Positions 1-8,392 of a DNA stretch of 64,000 bases are shown here, one piece after another. The stretch comes from Inmirania thermothiophila (lineage in GTDB: Bacteria; Pseudomonadota; Gammaproteobacteria; DSM-100275), in contig NZ_RJVI01000001.1 in NCBI RefSeq assembly GCF_003751635.1, positions 324,000-387,999 on the forward strand, in the 5' to 3' direction. The notes beneath the pieces were generated by a model. The model was not told the DNA's origin, did not search any database, and saw only the letters and a list, made by a program, of their open reading frames with translations. Positions within the stretch are counted from its first letter, which is position 1. Each line of letters begins with the position of its first letter. Position numbers and translations under genes: made by a program.

Positions 1-233
1 GCGGGGAGCGCCGCGGAGCGCCGTCGTCGGGGCGTCGGCGGTGGGGGTCTGCGGGGAGGCCTCAGGGGGCGGGGCCGGTGAGGCGGTCGAGGCGCAGGCG
101 CGGCGCGGACACGTGGGCGCGAAGCGCCGGAAGCGGGGAGCGCCGCGGAGCGCCGTCGTCGGGGCGTCGGCGGTGGGGGTCTGCGGGGAGGCCTCAGGGG
201 GCGGGGCCGGTGAGGCGGTCGAGGCGCAGGCGC
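1..233. repeat. 132-bp tandem duplication over the 3' end of fetB
   Basis: Bases 1-101 recur identically at 133-233, so the period is 132 bases (44 codons, a multiple of three). The right-hand copy carries the stop and last dozen codons of the minus-strand permease gene (stop at 194-196). The left-hand copy repeats that tail and its stop at 62-64, downstream of the real gene. The array may run off the left edge. No transposase or other gene accompanies it, so a slippage or recombination duplication is likeliest. Confidence 0.9.
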
Positions 234-991
234 TCCCGCCCGTCGGTGAGGCGGCGGGTGGCGATCCAGACCGCGCCGAGGGTGCCGAGCCCGCTCGCCG
301 CCGCGATCAGGAGCAGGATCAGGAGCTGATAGCGCACCGCCTCCAGCGGCGGGGCGCCGGCGAGGATCTGGCCGGTCATCATCCCGGGCAGGCTGACCAC
401 GCCGGCGGCGGCCATGGCGTTGATGATGGGGATCATGCCGGCGCGCACGCTCTCGCGGCGCAGGCCGCCCACGGCCTCGGCCCAGGGCTCGCCGAGGGCG
501 AGGCGCTGCTCGATCACCGCGGCCTCGCGCCGGATCCCCTGGTGCAGGCGGTCGAGGCCGATGGCGACGCCGTTCATGGCGTTGCCGAGCAGCATCCCGA
601 GCAGGGGCACGGCGTAGCGGGGCGCGTACCACGGTTCGGGGGCGATGATCACGGCGAGGGCGAGGACGGTGACGGCGAAGGTGGACAGCGCGATGGGCAG
701 GGTGCTCGCCGCCAGCCCCCAGCCGCCGCGCAGGCGCACCTGCTGGCGCGCCAGCACCTCGCGCCCGGCCACCGCGAGCATGAAGGCGGCGACGGCGGCG
801 ACGAGCGCGGGGTGGCGGGCGGCGAACAGGGCCTTGAGGACGAGCCCGACGAGGGCGAGCTGCAGCGCCGCCCGCGCCGCCGCCGTGAGGAGGCCGCGGC
901 CGATGCCGAGGCCGAGGGCCGCGGAGAGGCCGGCGAGGGCGAGGACGAGGGCCGCCGCGAGGGCCAGATCCAGGGGCGAGAGCGGGATCAC
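194..991 (-). CDS. fetB: FetB-like ABC transporter permease (UPF0014)
   Basis: Predicted 265-residue integral membrane protein, the permease half of a two-gene ABC system of the UPF0014/FetB (YbbM) family, which in E. coli is linked to iron export and oxidative-stress resistance. The chain is rich in long hydrophobic stretches. It carries the family-like segment around GMLLGNAMNGVAIGLDRL, followed by SLPGMMTGQILAG, where the permease is expected to contact the ATPase. The GTG start at 989-991 overlaps the stop of the ATPase gene in a 4-bp GTGA junction, so translation is coupled. The last codons lie inside a 132-bp tandem duplication, but the frame itself is intact. The substrate is inferred from the family and is not shown by the sequence. 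Confidence 0.85.
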   Translation of the reverse strand: MIPLSPLDLALAAALVLALAGLSAALGLGIGRGLLTAAARAALQLALVGLVLKALFAARHPALVAAVAAFMLAVAGREVLARQQVRLRGGWGLAASTLPIALSTFAVTVLALAVIIAPEPWYAPRYAVPLLGMLLGNAMNGVAIGLDRLHQGIRREAAVIEQRLALGEPWAEAVGGLRRESVRAGMIPIINAMAAAGVVSLPGMMTGQILAGAPPLEAVRYQLLILLLIAAASGLGTLGAVWIATRRLTDGRERLRLDRLTGPAP

Positions 992-1587
992 GCCGCCGCC
1001 TCCAGCCGCCGGCCGCGGATCTCGAGGACGGAGCCGCCGAGGCGCGCGGCCTGCTCCTCGTCGTGGGTCACCCACAGCGCCAGGGCCCCGGTGCGGGCGA
1101 GGTGCTCGCCCACCAGCCGCTCGATGCGGCGCGTGTTGACGGGGTCGAGGCGCGCGGTGGGCTCGTCGAGGAGGAGCACGCGCGGCCCGCGCGCGAGCAG
1201 CCGCAGCAGGGCGAGGCGCTGGAGCTGGCCGCTGGAGAGGCGCTCGAGCGGCTCGTCGAGCACCGTCGCCGCAAGCCCCGCGGCGGTGAGCCCGGCCTCG
1301 ACGCCGGGCGGGAAGTGATCGCGCGCCCGCGCGCCCCACCAGCGCGGCTCCGCGGGAAGCCACGCCACCTTGCGGCGCCACTGGGGTGCCGGCATCGCCT
1401 CGGCGGGGACGCCGTCGAGCAGGGCGCGGCCGCGGTGCGGCTCGAGGTCGGCGATGGCGCGCAGGAGCCGGGTCTTGCCGCTGCCCGAGGGGCCGCGCAG
1501 CACCGTGATGGTGCCGGGGGCGAGGTGCAGGTCCACGGGCTCCAGCGGCGGGACGGCCAGCCCCTCGAGGACGAGCCCCTCAGCCAT
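988..1587 (-). CDS. fetA: FetA-like ABC transporter ATP-binding protein
   Basis: A 199-residue ATPase that would energise the adjacent FetB-like permease at the inner membrane. All ABC ATPase motifs are visible: Walker A GPSGSGKT (32-39), a signature-type LSSGQ (117-121), Walker B LLLDEPT (138-144) and the switch histidine in WVTHDEEQ (175). At about 200 residues it is short, as is usual for FetA/YbbL compared with typical 240-residue ATPases. Its start overlaps the stop of an upstream unknown gene by 8 bp, and its stop overlaps the fetB start by 4 bp, giving a compact three-gene minus-strand unit. Iron export is a family-level inference. Confidence 0.88.
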   Translation of the reverse strand: MAEGLVLEGLAVPPLEPVDLHLAPGTITVLRGPSGSGKTRLLRAIADLEPHRGRALLDGVPAEAMPAPQWRRKVAWLPAEPRWWGARARDHFPPGVEAGLTAAGLAATVLDEPLERLSSGQLQRLALLRLLARGPRVLLLDEPTARLDPVNTRRIERLVGEHLARTGALALWVTHDEEQAARLGGSVLEIRGRRLEAAA

Positions 1588-2131
1588 CGCCGGCCTCCAG
1601 CGGGGCGGCGTCGAGGAGGCGGATGTCGCGGGCGAGCCCCGCCAGGGCCCGCGCCGCCCGCCGCCCGAGCCAGCGCTCGGCCCCCTCGTAGGCGTTGCGC
1701 TCGAGGCTCGTCACCACCAGCTCGAGGCGGGCGCGGTCCGGGGCGTAGTGGTGGGCCAGGGCCTCCACCGCGCGGGGGTCGGCGGGGCGCATGGGGGGCA
1801 TGGTGTGGGCGGGGCTCGTGACGCGCTCGACCCGCACCGAGGAGAAGAGGGCGGCGAGGCGCTGGCGGCCGCCGTTGCGCGCCGCCTGCAGCACGAAGGC
1901 GGTGACGTCGTCCACCGCCGCCAGGAGGTCGGGCTCGGCGAGCCCCAGCTCCACCAGGCGCGGCAGCGGCGGGAAGTAGCCGAGGCCGCGCTCGGCGACC
2001 CCGCGGGCCACCGCCTCGGCCAGCGTCTCGCCGAGCAGGCGCGGCGAATAGCGGGCCATCGCGGTGACCGCGGCGTCGTCGAAGCGCAGCAGCAGCGCGA
2101 TGCGGGCGCGGTGGACGTGGAGCGAGGCCAT
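1580..2131 (-). CDS. Conserved-looking hypothetical protein upstream of fetAB
   Basis: I do not recognise this 183-residue protein. It begins at the ATG at 2129-2131 (MASLHVHRARIALLLRFDD). It has no signal peptide or clear membrane span and is mostly alpha-helical and rich in Ala, Arg and Leu. An open frame continues upstream, but that part lies antisense to ubiK and looks like a shadow. The gene overlaps the FetA start by 8 bp, so it is probably cotranscribed with the exporter and may serve it, for example as a soluble partner. It is divergent from ubiK with about 110 bases between start codons. Confidence 0.6.
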   Translation of the reverse strand: MASLHVHRARIALLLRFDDAAVTAMARYSPRLLGETLAEAVARGVAERGLGYFPPLPRLVELGLAEPDLLAAVDDVTAFVLQAARNGGRQRLAALFSSVRVERVTSPAHTMPPMRPADPRAVEALAHHYAPDRARLELVVTSLERNAYEGAERWLGRRAARALAGLARDIRLLDAAPLEAGDG

Positions 2132-2240
2132 CGCGGCAAGGATAAGGGCGGGGGCGCGCCGCCGCCATCCGCGCCGCCCGGTTGCGTGCCGGCGGGGGCT
2201 GCGGAACAATCCTCTCCCGTTCCCCGTGGAGGCGTCGGCC

Positions 2241-2540
2241 ATGATCAGCCAGAAGACCATCGACGAGCTCGCCAAGGGCCTGGCGGCGATGGTGCCGCCG
2301 GGCATGCGCGAGCTGCAGCAGGACATGGAGCGCAACTTCCGCGCCGTGCTCCAGGCCTTCTTCGCGCGCATGGACCTGGTCACGCGCGAGGAGTTCGACG
2401 TCCAGGCCGAGCTGCTCGCGCGCACGCGGACGATGGTGGAGCGGCTGGAGCGGCGCGTGGCGGCGCTGGAGGCCCACGCGGGCATCACGCCGCCGGCCGA
2501 ACCGCCGCTGGAGGAGGGGCCGGAGGACCCGCCCACCTGA
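2241..2540 (+). CDS. ubiK: Ubiquinone biosynthesis accessory factor UbiK (YqiC/BMFP)
   Basis: A 99-residue accessory factor of the BMFP family. In E. coli, UbiK binds UbiJ in the soluble Ubi complex and is needed for efficient aerobic ubiquinone synthesis. The sequence starts MISQKTIDELAKGLAAM, followed by a helix typical of the family (LQQDMERNFRAVLQAFFARMDLVTREEFDVQ). A C-terminal coiled coil (RTRTMVERLERRVAALEA) is the trimerisation region in homologues, and the last 20 residues are Pro/Glu-rich. The ATG at 2241 matches the family N terminus; an upstream extension in frame is spurious. The gene sits 28 bases before the proposed comM start, an arrangement also seen in other gammaproteobacteria. 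Confidence 0.9.
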   Translation: MISQKTIDELAKGLAAMVPPGMRELQQDMERNFRAVLQAFFARMDLVTREEFDVQAELLARTRTMVERLERRVAALEAHAGITPPAEPPLEEGPEDPPT

Positions 2541-2568
2541 GGGGCGTCCGCGGGGGGAGGGATCCGCC

Positions 2569-4065
2569 CTGACGCTTGCGGTGGTCCACAGCCGCGCCCA
2601 GGAGGGGGTCGCGGCGCCGGAGGTGGTGGTCGAGGTGCACCTGGGTGCGGGCCTGCCCGCCCTCACCCTCGTCGGCCTCCCGGAGGCGGCGGTGCGCGAG
2701 GCCAAGGATCGGGTGCGCAGCGCGCTGGTGAGCGCCGGCTTCGACTTCCCCGCCCGCCGCATCACCATCAACCTCGCCCCCGCCGATCTGCCCAAGGAGG
2801 GCGGGCGCTTCGACCTGCCCATCGCGGTGGGGATCCTCGCCGCCTCGGGCCAGGTGCCGGCGGAGGCCCTCGACGGCCACGAGCTCATCGGGGAGCTGGC
2901 CCTGACCGGGGCGCTGCGGCCCTGCCGCGGGGTCCTGCCGGCGGCGCTGGCCGCCCGCCGCGCGGGCCGCGCCCTCGTCGTCCCCGAGGGCAACGCGGCC
3001 GAGGCCGCCGCCGCGGGCGGCCGCGTCCTCGGCGCCGGGCACCTGCTCGCGGTGTGCGCCCACCTCGCCGGGCGCGAGCCGCTGGCGCCGGCCGCGGCCC
3101 CCGAGCGGGGCGGCGTGGGGGCGGTGCCGGATCTCGCCGACGTGCGCGGCCAGCACCAGGCGCGTCGTGCCCTCGAGGTGGCCGCCGCGGGTGGCCACAG
3201 CCTGCTCCTCATCGGCCCGCCCGGGACCGGCAAGAGCATGCTCGCCCAGCGCCTGCCGGGGATCCTGCCGCCCATGACCGAGGAGGAGGCCCTGGAGGCG
3301 GCGGCGGTGGCCTCCGCCGCCGGCTGCTTCGATCCCGCCCGCTGGGGCCTGCGGCCCTTTCGCGCCCCCCACCACACGGCCTCGGCGGTGGCCCTGGTGG
3401 GCGGGGGCGGGCAGCCGCGGCCGGGGGAGGTCTCCCTCGCCCACCACGGCGTGCTCTTCCTGGACGAGCTCCCGGAGTTCGACCGCCGCGTCCTCGAGGC
3501 CCTGCGCGAGCCCCTCGAGAACGGCAGCATCACCGTCTCGCGGGCGGCGCGGCAGGCGGAGTTTCCCGCCCGCTTCCAGCTCGTCGCGGCCATGAATCCC
3601 TGCCCCTGCGGGCACCTCGGCGACCCCGCCGGGCGCTGCCGCTGCACCGAGGAGCAGGTGCGCCGCTATCGCGCCCGCATCTCCGGGCCGCTGCTCGACC
3701 GCATCGACCTGCACGTGGAGGTGCCGCGGCTGCCCCGCGAGGAGCTGCTGGCGGGGCGCCCGGGGGAGGACTCGGCCGCGGTGCGCGCCCGCGTGGCGGC
3801 GGCGCGCGGGCGTCAGCTGGCGCGCCAGGGGCGGGCCAACGCCGCCCTCGACGCCGCCGGGGTGGAGCGCCACTGCCGTGCGGCGCCGCAGGCGGCGGCG
3901 CTGCTCGCCGCCGCCATCGAGCGGCTGCGGCTCTCGGCACGCGCCTACCACCGCATCCTGCGGGTGGCGCGCACCATCGCGGATCTTGCCGGCGCCGAGA
4001 CCATCGCCCCCGAGCACGTGGCCGAGGCGGTGGGCTACCGCCGCCTCGACCGCCGCCTCGCCTGA
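2569..4065 (+). CDS. comM: ComM/YifB family Mg-chelatase-like AAA+ ATPase
   Basis: AAA+ helicase-like ATPase related to Mg chelatase. In Vibrio, ComM is a branch-migration helicase that promotes recombination of incoming DNA during natural transformation. Visible features are the N-terminal Lon-like/ChlI domain (GLPEAAVREAKDRVRSAL), Walker A GPPGTGKS near residue 215, a Walker B-like LFLDELPEF, the cysteine cluster NPCPCGHLGDPAGRCRC and a C-terminal Mg-chelatase domain. I place the start at the CTG at 2569. It gives the family-like TLAVVHSRAQ N terminus and lies 8 bases after GGGGGGAGG (2552-2560). The first conventional codon, GTG at 2581, would remove the conserved LAV and sits 20 bases from that ribosome-binding site. 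The product is about 498 residues. Its stop lies 5 bases from the convergent RND gene. Confidence 0.88.
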   Translation: MTLAVVHSRAQEGVAAPEVVVEVHLGAGLPALTLVGLPEAAVREAKDRVRSALVSAGFDFPARRITINLAPADLPKEGGRFDLPIAVGILAASGQVPAEALDGHELIGELALTGALRPCRGVLPAALAARRAGRALVVPEGNAAEAAAAGGRVLGAGHLLAVCAHLAGREPLAPAAAPERGGVGAVPDLADVRGQHQARRALEVAAAGGHSLLLIGPPGTGKSMLAQRLPGILPPMTEEEALEAAAVASAAGCFDPARWGLRPFRAPHHTASAVALVGGGGQPRPGEVSLAHHGVLFLDELPEFDRRVLEALREPLENGSITVSRAARQAEFPARFQLVAAMNPCPCGHLGDPAGRCRCTEEQVRRYRARISGPLLDRIDLHVEVPRLPREELLAGRPGEDSAAVRARVAAARGRQLARQGRANAALDAAGVERHCRAAPQAAALLAAAIERLRLSARAYHRILRVARTIADLAGAETIAPEHVAEAVGYRRLDRRLA

Positions 4066-4070
4066 GGCGC

Positions 4071-7000
4071 TCACGGGCGCGCCGGCGCCGGGCGCAGCCC
4101 CGCGACGAGGCGGCGCAGGTCCTCGAGGATCAGATAGCCCACCGGGACCAGGACCAGGCTCAGGAGGGTCGCGTAGAGGACGCCGAAGCCGAGGGAGACG
4201 GCCATCGGGATGAGGAACTGGGCCTGGGTGCTGCGCTCGAAGATGATCGGCGCCAGCCCCCCGAAGGTGGTGAGCGAGGTGAGGAGGATGGGGCGGAAGC
4301 GGGCCACCCCCGCCGCCCGTACCGCCTCGGCGAGCGCCATGCCGCGGGCGCGGTGGCGGTTGGTCCAGTCCACCAGGACGAGGCTGTCGTTGACCACCAC
4401 GCCCGCCAGCGCCAGCAGCCCCATGACGCTCATGATGCTGAGGTCCATACCCATGAGGACGTGGCCGAGGAAGGCGCCGACGAGGCTGAAGGGGATCACC
4501 AGCATCACGATCAGGGGCTGGACGTAGGAGCGCAGCGGGATCGCCAGCAGGGCGTAGATGGCGAAGAGGAGCAGCGCGGTGCCGGCGGCGAGCCGGCCGA
4601 AGGTCTCGCGCTGCTCGGCGAGCTCGCCGCCGAAGCGCCAGGCGAGCCCCGGGTGGCGGGCCGCGAGCCCGTCCAGGAACGGGGCGAGGTCGCGGGCGAC
4701 GGCGTTGAGGTCCACGCGCCCCTTGTCGGCGTCGGCGTGGACGGTGACCACGCGGCGGCGGTCGAGGTGGCGGATGGTGGTGAGGCCGCGGCCGAGGTGG
4801 AGCTCGGCCACCCGGGCGAGGGGGACGGCGGCGCCGTCCGGGGTGCGGATCCGCAGCCGCTCCAGGGTCGCCACCGAGCGCCGCTCCGCCTCGGGGTGGC
4901 GCACCATCACCCGCACCTCGTCGCGGCCGCGCTGCAGCCGCTGCACCTCGGCGCCGTGGAAGGCGGCGCGCACCTGCCGCGCGACGGTGGCGGCGTCGAG
5001 CCCGTAGCGGGCCGCCTGCGGGCGCAGGCGCAGCTCGATCTCGGGCTGGCCGCGGTCGAAGTCGTCCTCGATGTCGAACACCCCGGCGTAGCCGGCGAGG
5101 CGGCCGCGCACCTGCGCCGCGACTGCGCGCAGGGCGGCGAGGTCGGGCCCCGAGAGCTCGATCTCGATAGGGTCGCTGCTGCGACCGATCTCGGCGCGGA
5201 AGGTGAGGCTGCGGGCGCCGGGGACGTCGCCGATGAGGCGCCGCCAGGCCTGCACCAGCTCGGGCGTGGTCACCGCCACCGTCCGCTCCTCCGGGGGCAC
5301 CAGCTCGAGGGCCACCTGGCCCAGGGTCGGGCTGCCGCCGCGCCGTCCCGGCGAGCCGCCCGAGGCGGTGGCGCCGGTGCGCACGAGGATGTGGCGGATC
5401 ACCGACTCGCCGCTCGCGGGGTCGGTGTAGCGGGCCTCGAGCTCGGCCGCGGCGGCGGCGATGCGCGCGATCTCGGCGGCGGTGACCTCGGCCGGGGTGC
5501 CGGGCTCCATCTGCAGCGTCGCCTGCGCCACCTCGCTCGCCACCCGCGGGAAGTAGGTGAAGCCGTAGCGGCCGCTGGCGGCGATGGCGAGCACCGCCAC
5601 CGAGACCGCGACGAAGAGGGCGAGGGCGGCGTAGCGCCAGGCCAGCACCCGCGCGAGAAAGGGCCCGTAGGCGCGCGCCACCCACGCCTCGAGCCCGTCG
5701 GCCACCGCGTGCTGCAGCCGCGCCCAGGCCGAGGGTGCGGTCTCGCGCGCGCGCACGTGGCGCATGTGCGCGGGCAGGATGAGCTTCGACTCGAGCCAGG
5801 AGAAGACCAGGGCGACGATGGCGACGAGGGCGATCTGGGCGAAGAGCTGGCCGCGCACGCCCGGCACCATCATGAGCGGCGCGAAGGCCGCCGCGGTGGT
5901 GAGCATGCCGAAGGTCACCGGCACCGCCACCTCCCGGGTGCCCGCCACCGCCGCCTGCAGCGGCGCCTCGCCGCGGCGCAGGTGGGCGTAGATGTTCTCG
6001 CCGGTGACGATGGCGTCGTCCACCACCACCCCGAGCATGAGGATGAAGCCGAAGAGGCTGATGATGTTGAGGGTGATGCCGAGGTCCGGCAGCAGCGCGA
6101 GGGTGCCGAGGAAGGCCACCGGGATGCCGAGGCAGACCCACACCGCCACCGCCACCCGCAGGAAGAGGGCGAGGAGGACGAAGACCACCAGCCCCCCCTG
6201 CCAGGCGCTCTTGGCGAGGGTCTCGAGGCGCAGGCGGACGATGCGCGAGCGGTCGCGCCAGTAGTCGATGCGCACCCCCTCGGGCAGGCGCGCCTGCGCC
6301 GCGGCGACGTAGTCGCGCACCGCCCGCCCCACCTCGATGGCGCTTCCGCGGGCGCTGCGGTAGACGTCGAGGACGAGGGCCGGACGGCCGTCGAAGCGGG
6401 TCTCGAGGGGGGTCTCCTCGAAGCCGTCGCGCACGGTGGCGATCTCGCCGAGGCGCACGAGGCCGCCCTCGGCGTCGGCGAGCACCGGGATCGCGGCGAA
6501 GCCCTCGGCGCTGCGCGGCTGGGCGCGGGTGCTGAGCAGGATCTCGGCGCCGGGCGTGCGCAGGCTGCCGGCGGGGAGGTCGAGGGCATGGCGGCGCACC
6601 GCCTCCACCACCTCATCGAGGGTCAGGCCGAGGCGGTCGAGGGCGGCCTCCGGGACCTCGATCGCGAGCTCCCGCGGCCGCACCGCCGCGAGCTCCACCG
6701 CCGCCACGCCGGGCAGGCGGGCGAGCTCGTCGCGCACCTGCTCGGCGATGCGGCGCAGGGCGTCCTCGCCGAGGGCGCCCGAGACCACCACGCTGATCAC
6801 CTCACGGCGCGAGACCGAGACCGCGTAGCGGGGCCGCTCGGCCTCGGCGGGGAAGGCGGTGATGGCGTCGACGCGGTTGCGGATCTCGTCCAGGAGCTCG
6901 CGCGGGTCGGTGCCCTCCTCCACCTCCACCGAGACCCGGCCCGCCCCCTCGTAGGCGTAGGAGGCGATGCGCGCGATGCCCTCGAGGTCGGCCACCGCCT

Positions 7001-7202
7001 CCTCGATGCGGGTCACCACCCCCTCCTCCACCTCCCGCGGCGTCGCCCCCGGCACCGCCACCGCCACCTCCACCACGTCACGCTCGATCGCGGGGAAGAC
7101 CTCCAGGGGCAGGCGGCCGGCGAGGGACCAGAGCCCGAGGGCCATGATCGCCGCCATGAGCAGGTTGGCGGCGACCTCGTTGCGGGCGAACCAGGCGATC
7201 AC
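4071..7202 (-). CDS. RND-family efflux transporter inner-membrane subunit
   Basis: A 1043-residue proton-driven RND pump of the AcrB/HAE type, the normal length for the family. The N terminus has the family pattern (IAWFARNEVAANLLMAAI, first transmembrane helix), followed by a periplasmic porter domain. The TM4 relay aspartates appear in GVVVDDAIVTGENIY, and the second half repeats the layout with GVVVNDSLVLVDWTNRHRARG. The GTG start at 7200-7202 overlaps the stop of the membrane-fusion gene (GTGA), so the two are coupled. No outer-membrane TolC-type gene is adjacent, so the channel must be encoded elsewhere. The substrate cannot be read from the sequence; hydrophobic drugs, solvents or fatty acids are typical. 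Confidence 0.93.
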   Translation of the reverse strand: MIAWFARNEVAANLLMAAIMALGLWSLAGRLPLEVFPAIERDVVEVAVAVPGATPREVEEGVVTRIEEAVADLEGIARIASYAYEGAGRVSVEVEEGTDPRELLDEIRNRVDAITAFPAEAERPRYAVSVSRREVISVVVSGALGEDALRRIAEQVRDELARLPGVAAVELAAVRPRELAIEVPEAALDRLGLTLDEVVEAVRRHALDLPAGSLRTPGAEILLSTRAQPRSAEGFAAIPVLADAEGGLVRLGEIATVRDGFEETPLETRFDGRPALVLDVYRSARGSAIEVGRAVRDYVAAAQARLPEGVRIDYWRDRSRIVRLRLETLAKSAWQGGLVVFVLLALFLRVAVAVWVCLGIPVAFLGTLALLPDLGITLNIISLFGFILMLGVVVDDAIVTGENIYAHLRRGEAPLQAAVAGTREVAVPVTFGMLTTAAAFAPLMMVPGVRGQLFAQIALVAIVALVFSWLESKLILPAHMRHVRARETAPSAWARLQHAVADGLEAWVARAYGPFLARVLAWRYAALALFVAVSVAVLAIAASGRYGFTYFPRVASEVAQATLQMEPGTPAEVTAAEIARIAAAAAELEARYTDPASGESVIRHILVRTGATASGGSPGRRGGSPTLGQVALELVPPEERTVAVTTPELVQAWRRLIGDVPGARSLTFRAEIGRSSDPIEIELSGPDLAALRAVAAQVRGRLAGYAGVFDIEDDFDRGQPEIELRLRPQAARYGLDAATVARQVRAAFHGAEVQRLQRGRDEVRVMVRHPEAERRSVATLERLRIRTPDGAAVPLARVAELHLGRGLTTIRHLDRRRVVTVHADADKGRVDLNAVARDLAPFLDGLAARHPGLAWRFGGELAEQRETFGRLAAGTALLLFAIYALLAIPLRSYVQPLIVMLVIPFSLVGAFLGHVLMGMDLSIMSVMGLLALAGVVVNDSLVLVDWTNRHRARGMALAEAVRAAGVARFRPILLTSLTTFGGLAPIIFERSTQAQFLIPMAVSLGFGVLYATLLSLVLVPVGYLILEDLRRLVAGLRPAPARP

Positions 7203-8392
7203 GCCCCGCCCCCGGCGGCGGCCACCGGGCGCACCCGCGCCCCGTCCGGGAGGGTGGGCGGCACCCCGAGGGCGATGCGGCTCCCGGCCGCCAGCCCGCG
7301 CACGGCGAGCCGGTCGCGGTCGCGCCAGACCACCTCTACCGCCTGCCGGCGCAGCCGTCCGCCGTCCTCGATGAGCGCCACCCGGCCGTCGGCGTCCACC
7401 GCCTCGCGCGGCAGGGGCACCACCGCGGCGAGCAGCCGCCCCTCGATCTCGGCCTCCACGAACTGGCCGATGGGGATGGGCGGCGTGCCGTCGGGCCGCG
7501 GCCGGAAGGGGTCGCGGATCTCGGCGACGAGGATGTGCTCGCGCGTGCGCGGGTCCACCGCGGGCTCCACCCGCGCGATGCGCCCCGTCCACGCCTGCCC
7601 GCCGGCGCGCAGGCGCACCGCCCGGCCCACCGCCGGCGCGAGCAGCGCCAGGTCGGCATCGCCCACGGGCAGGCGCACCTCGGCGCGCTCGACGGCGTGG
7701 ATCTCGGCCAGCGCCGTGCCGGGGGTGACGTAGCGGCCGAGATCGGCGAGGCGGCGCAGGACGCGCCCGGCATAGGGGGCGCGGACCTCCGTGCGCGCCA
7801 GGTCCAGCTCGGCCCGGCGCAGCCGCGCCTCGGCCGCCGCCACCTCGGCGCGGGCGCGGGCGAGCTGCGGCTCGCGCGCGGCGAGCGGTGGAGCCGGCTC
7901 GCCCGGGTGGAGCTGGCGCCAGTCGCGGCGGGCCTGCTCGGCCCGCGCCTCCTCCTCGCGCAGGGCGGCGCGGGCGGCAGCGAGGGCGGCGCGGGCCTCG
8001 TCGCGGGCGATGAGGTAGCCGGCCGGGTCGATGCGCGCGAGGAGCGCACCGGCATCGAAGAACCCGCCCGGCTCGAGCTCCACCGCCACCAGCCGCCCCG
8101 CCGCCTCCGCGGCGAGGGTCGTCTGCACCGCCGCGGCCACGGTGCCGTGGCTCTGCACGGTGGCGCGCACCGGGCGCGGCACGGCCTCGATCCAGCGCAC
8201 CGGGGGCGGCGCCGCCGCCGGCGGGCGGCGCGGGGCTTCGGGCGCGGTGGCCATGAGCCAGGCCGCCACCCCGGCGCCGGCGGCGAGCAGCGCGAGGGCG
8301 GCGAGGGCGTGGAGGGCGCGGCCGGGGGCCCGGCGCGGCGGCGCCTGCGCCGGCGGCTCGTGGGCGGGGGGCAGGGGCTCGGGGCGGCTCAT
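7199..8392 (-). CDS. RND efflux periplasmic adaptor (membrane-fusion protein)
   Basis: A 397-residue HlyD/AcrA-type adaptor linking the RND pump to an outer-membrane channel. A proline-rich cytoplasmic head is followed by one transmembrane anchor (about residues 27-48, ALHALAALALLAAGAG). Then come the biotinyl-lipoyl half motif (AAEAAGRLVAVELEPGGFFDAG), a long alpha-helical hairpin rich in Ala, Arg and Glu, the second lipoyl half (VRAPYAGRVLRRLADLG) and beta-barrel/membrane-proximal domains. There is no lipobox, so it is anchored by the helix rather than lipidated. The ATG at 8390-8392 overlaps the LysR stop by 4 bp and its stop overlaps the pump GTG by 4 bp, giving one coupled three-gene unit. 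Confidence 0.92.
   Translation of the reverse strand: MSRPEPLPPAHEPPAQAPPRRAPGRALHALAALALLAAGAGVAAWLMATAPEAPRRPPAAAPPPVRWIEAVPRPVRATVQSHGTVAAAVQTTLAAEAAGRLVAVELEPGGFFDAGALLARIDPAGYLIARDEARAALAAARAALREEEARAEQARRDWRQLHPGEPAPPLAAREPQLARARAEVAAAEARLRRAELDLARTEVRAPYAGRVLRRLADLGRYVTPGTALAEIHAVERAEVRLPVGDADLALLAPAVGRAVRLRAGGQAWTGRIARVEPAVDPRTREHILVAEIRDPFRPRPDGTPPIPIGQFVEAEIEGRLLAAVVPLPREAVDADGRVALIEDGGRLRRQAVEVVWRDRDRLAVRGLAAGSRIALGVPPTLPDGARVRPVAAAGGGA

Noticed and set aside
1068..7733. Very long open frames antisense to comM, the RND pump and neighbours on both strands
   Set aside because: In DNA above 70% G+C, stop codons are rare in all frames. The translations are low-complexity Arg/Ala/Gly/Pro runs without family motifs, and each overlaps a gene with clear motifs.
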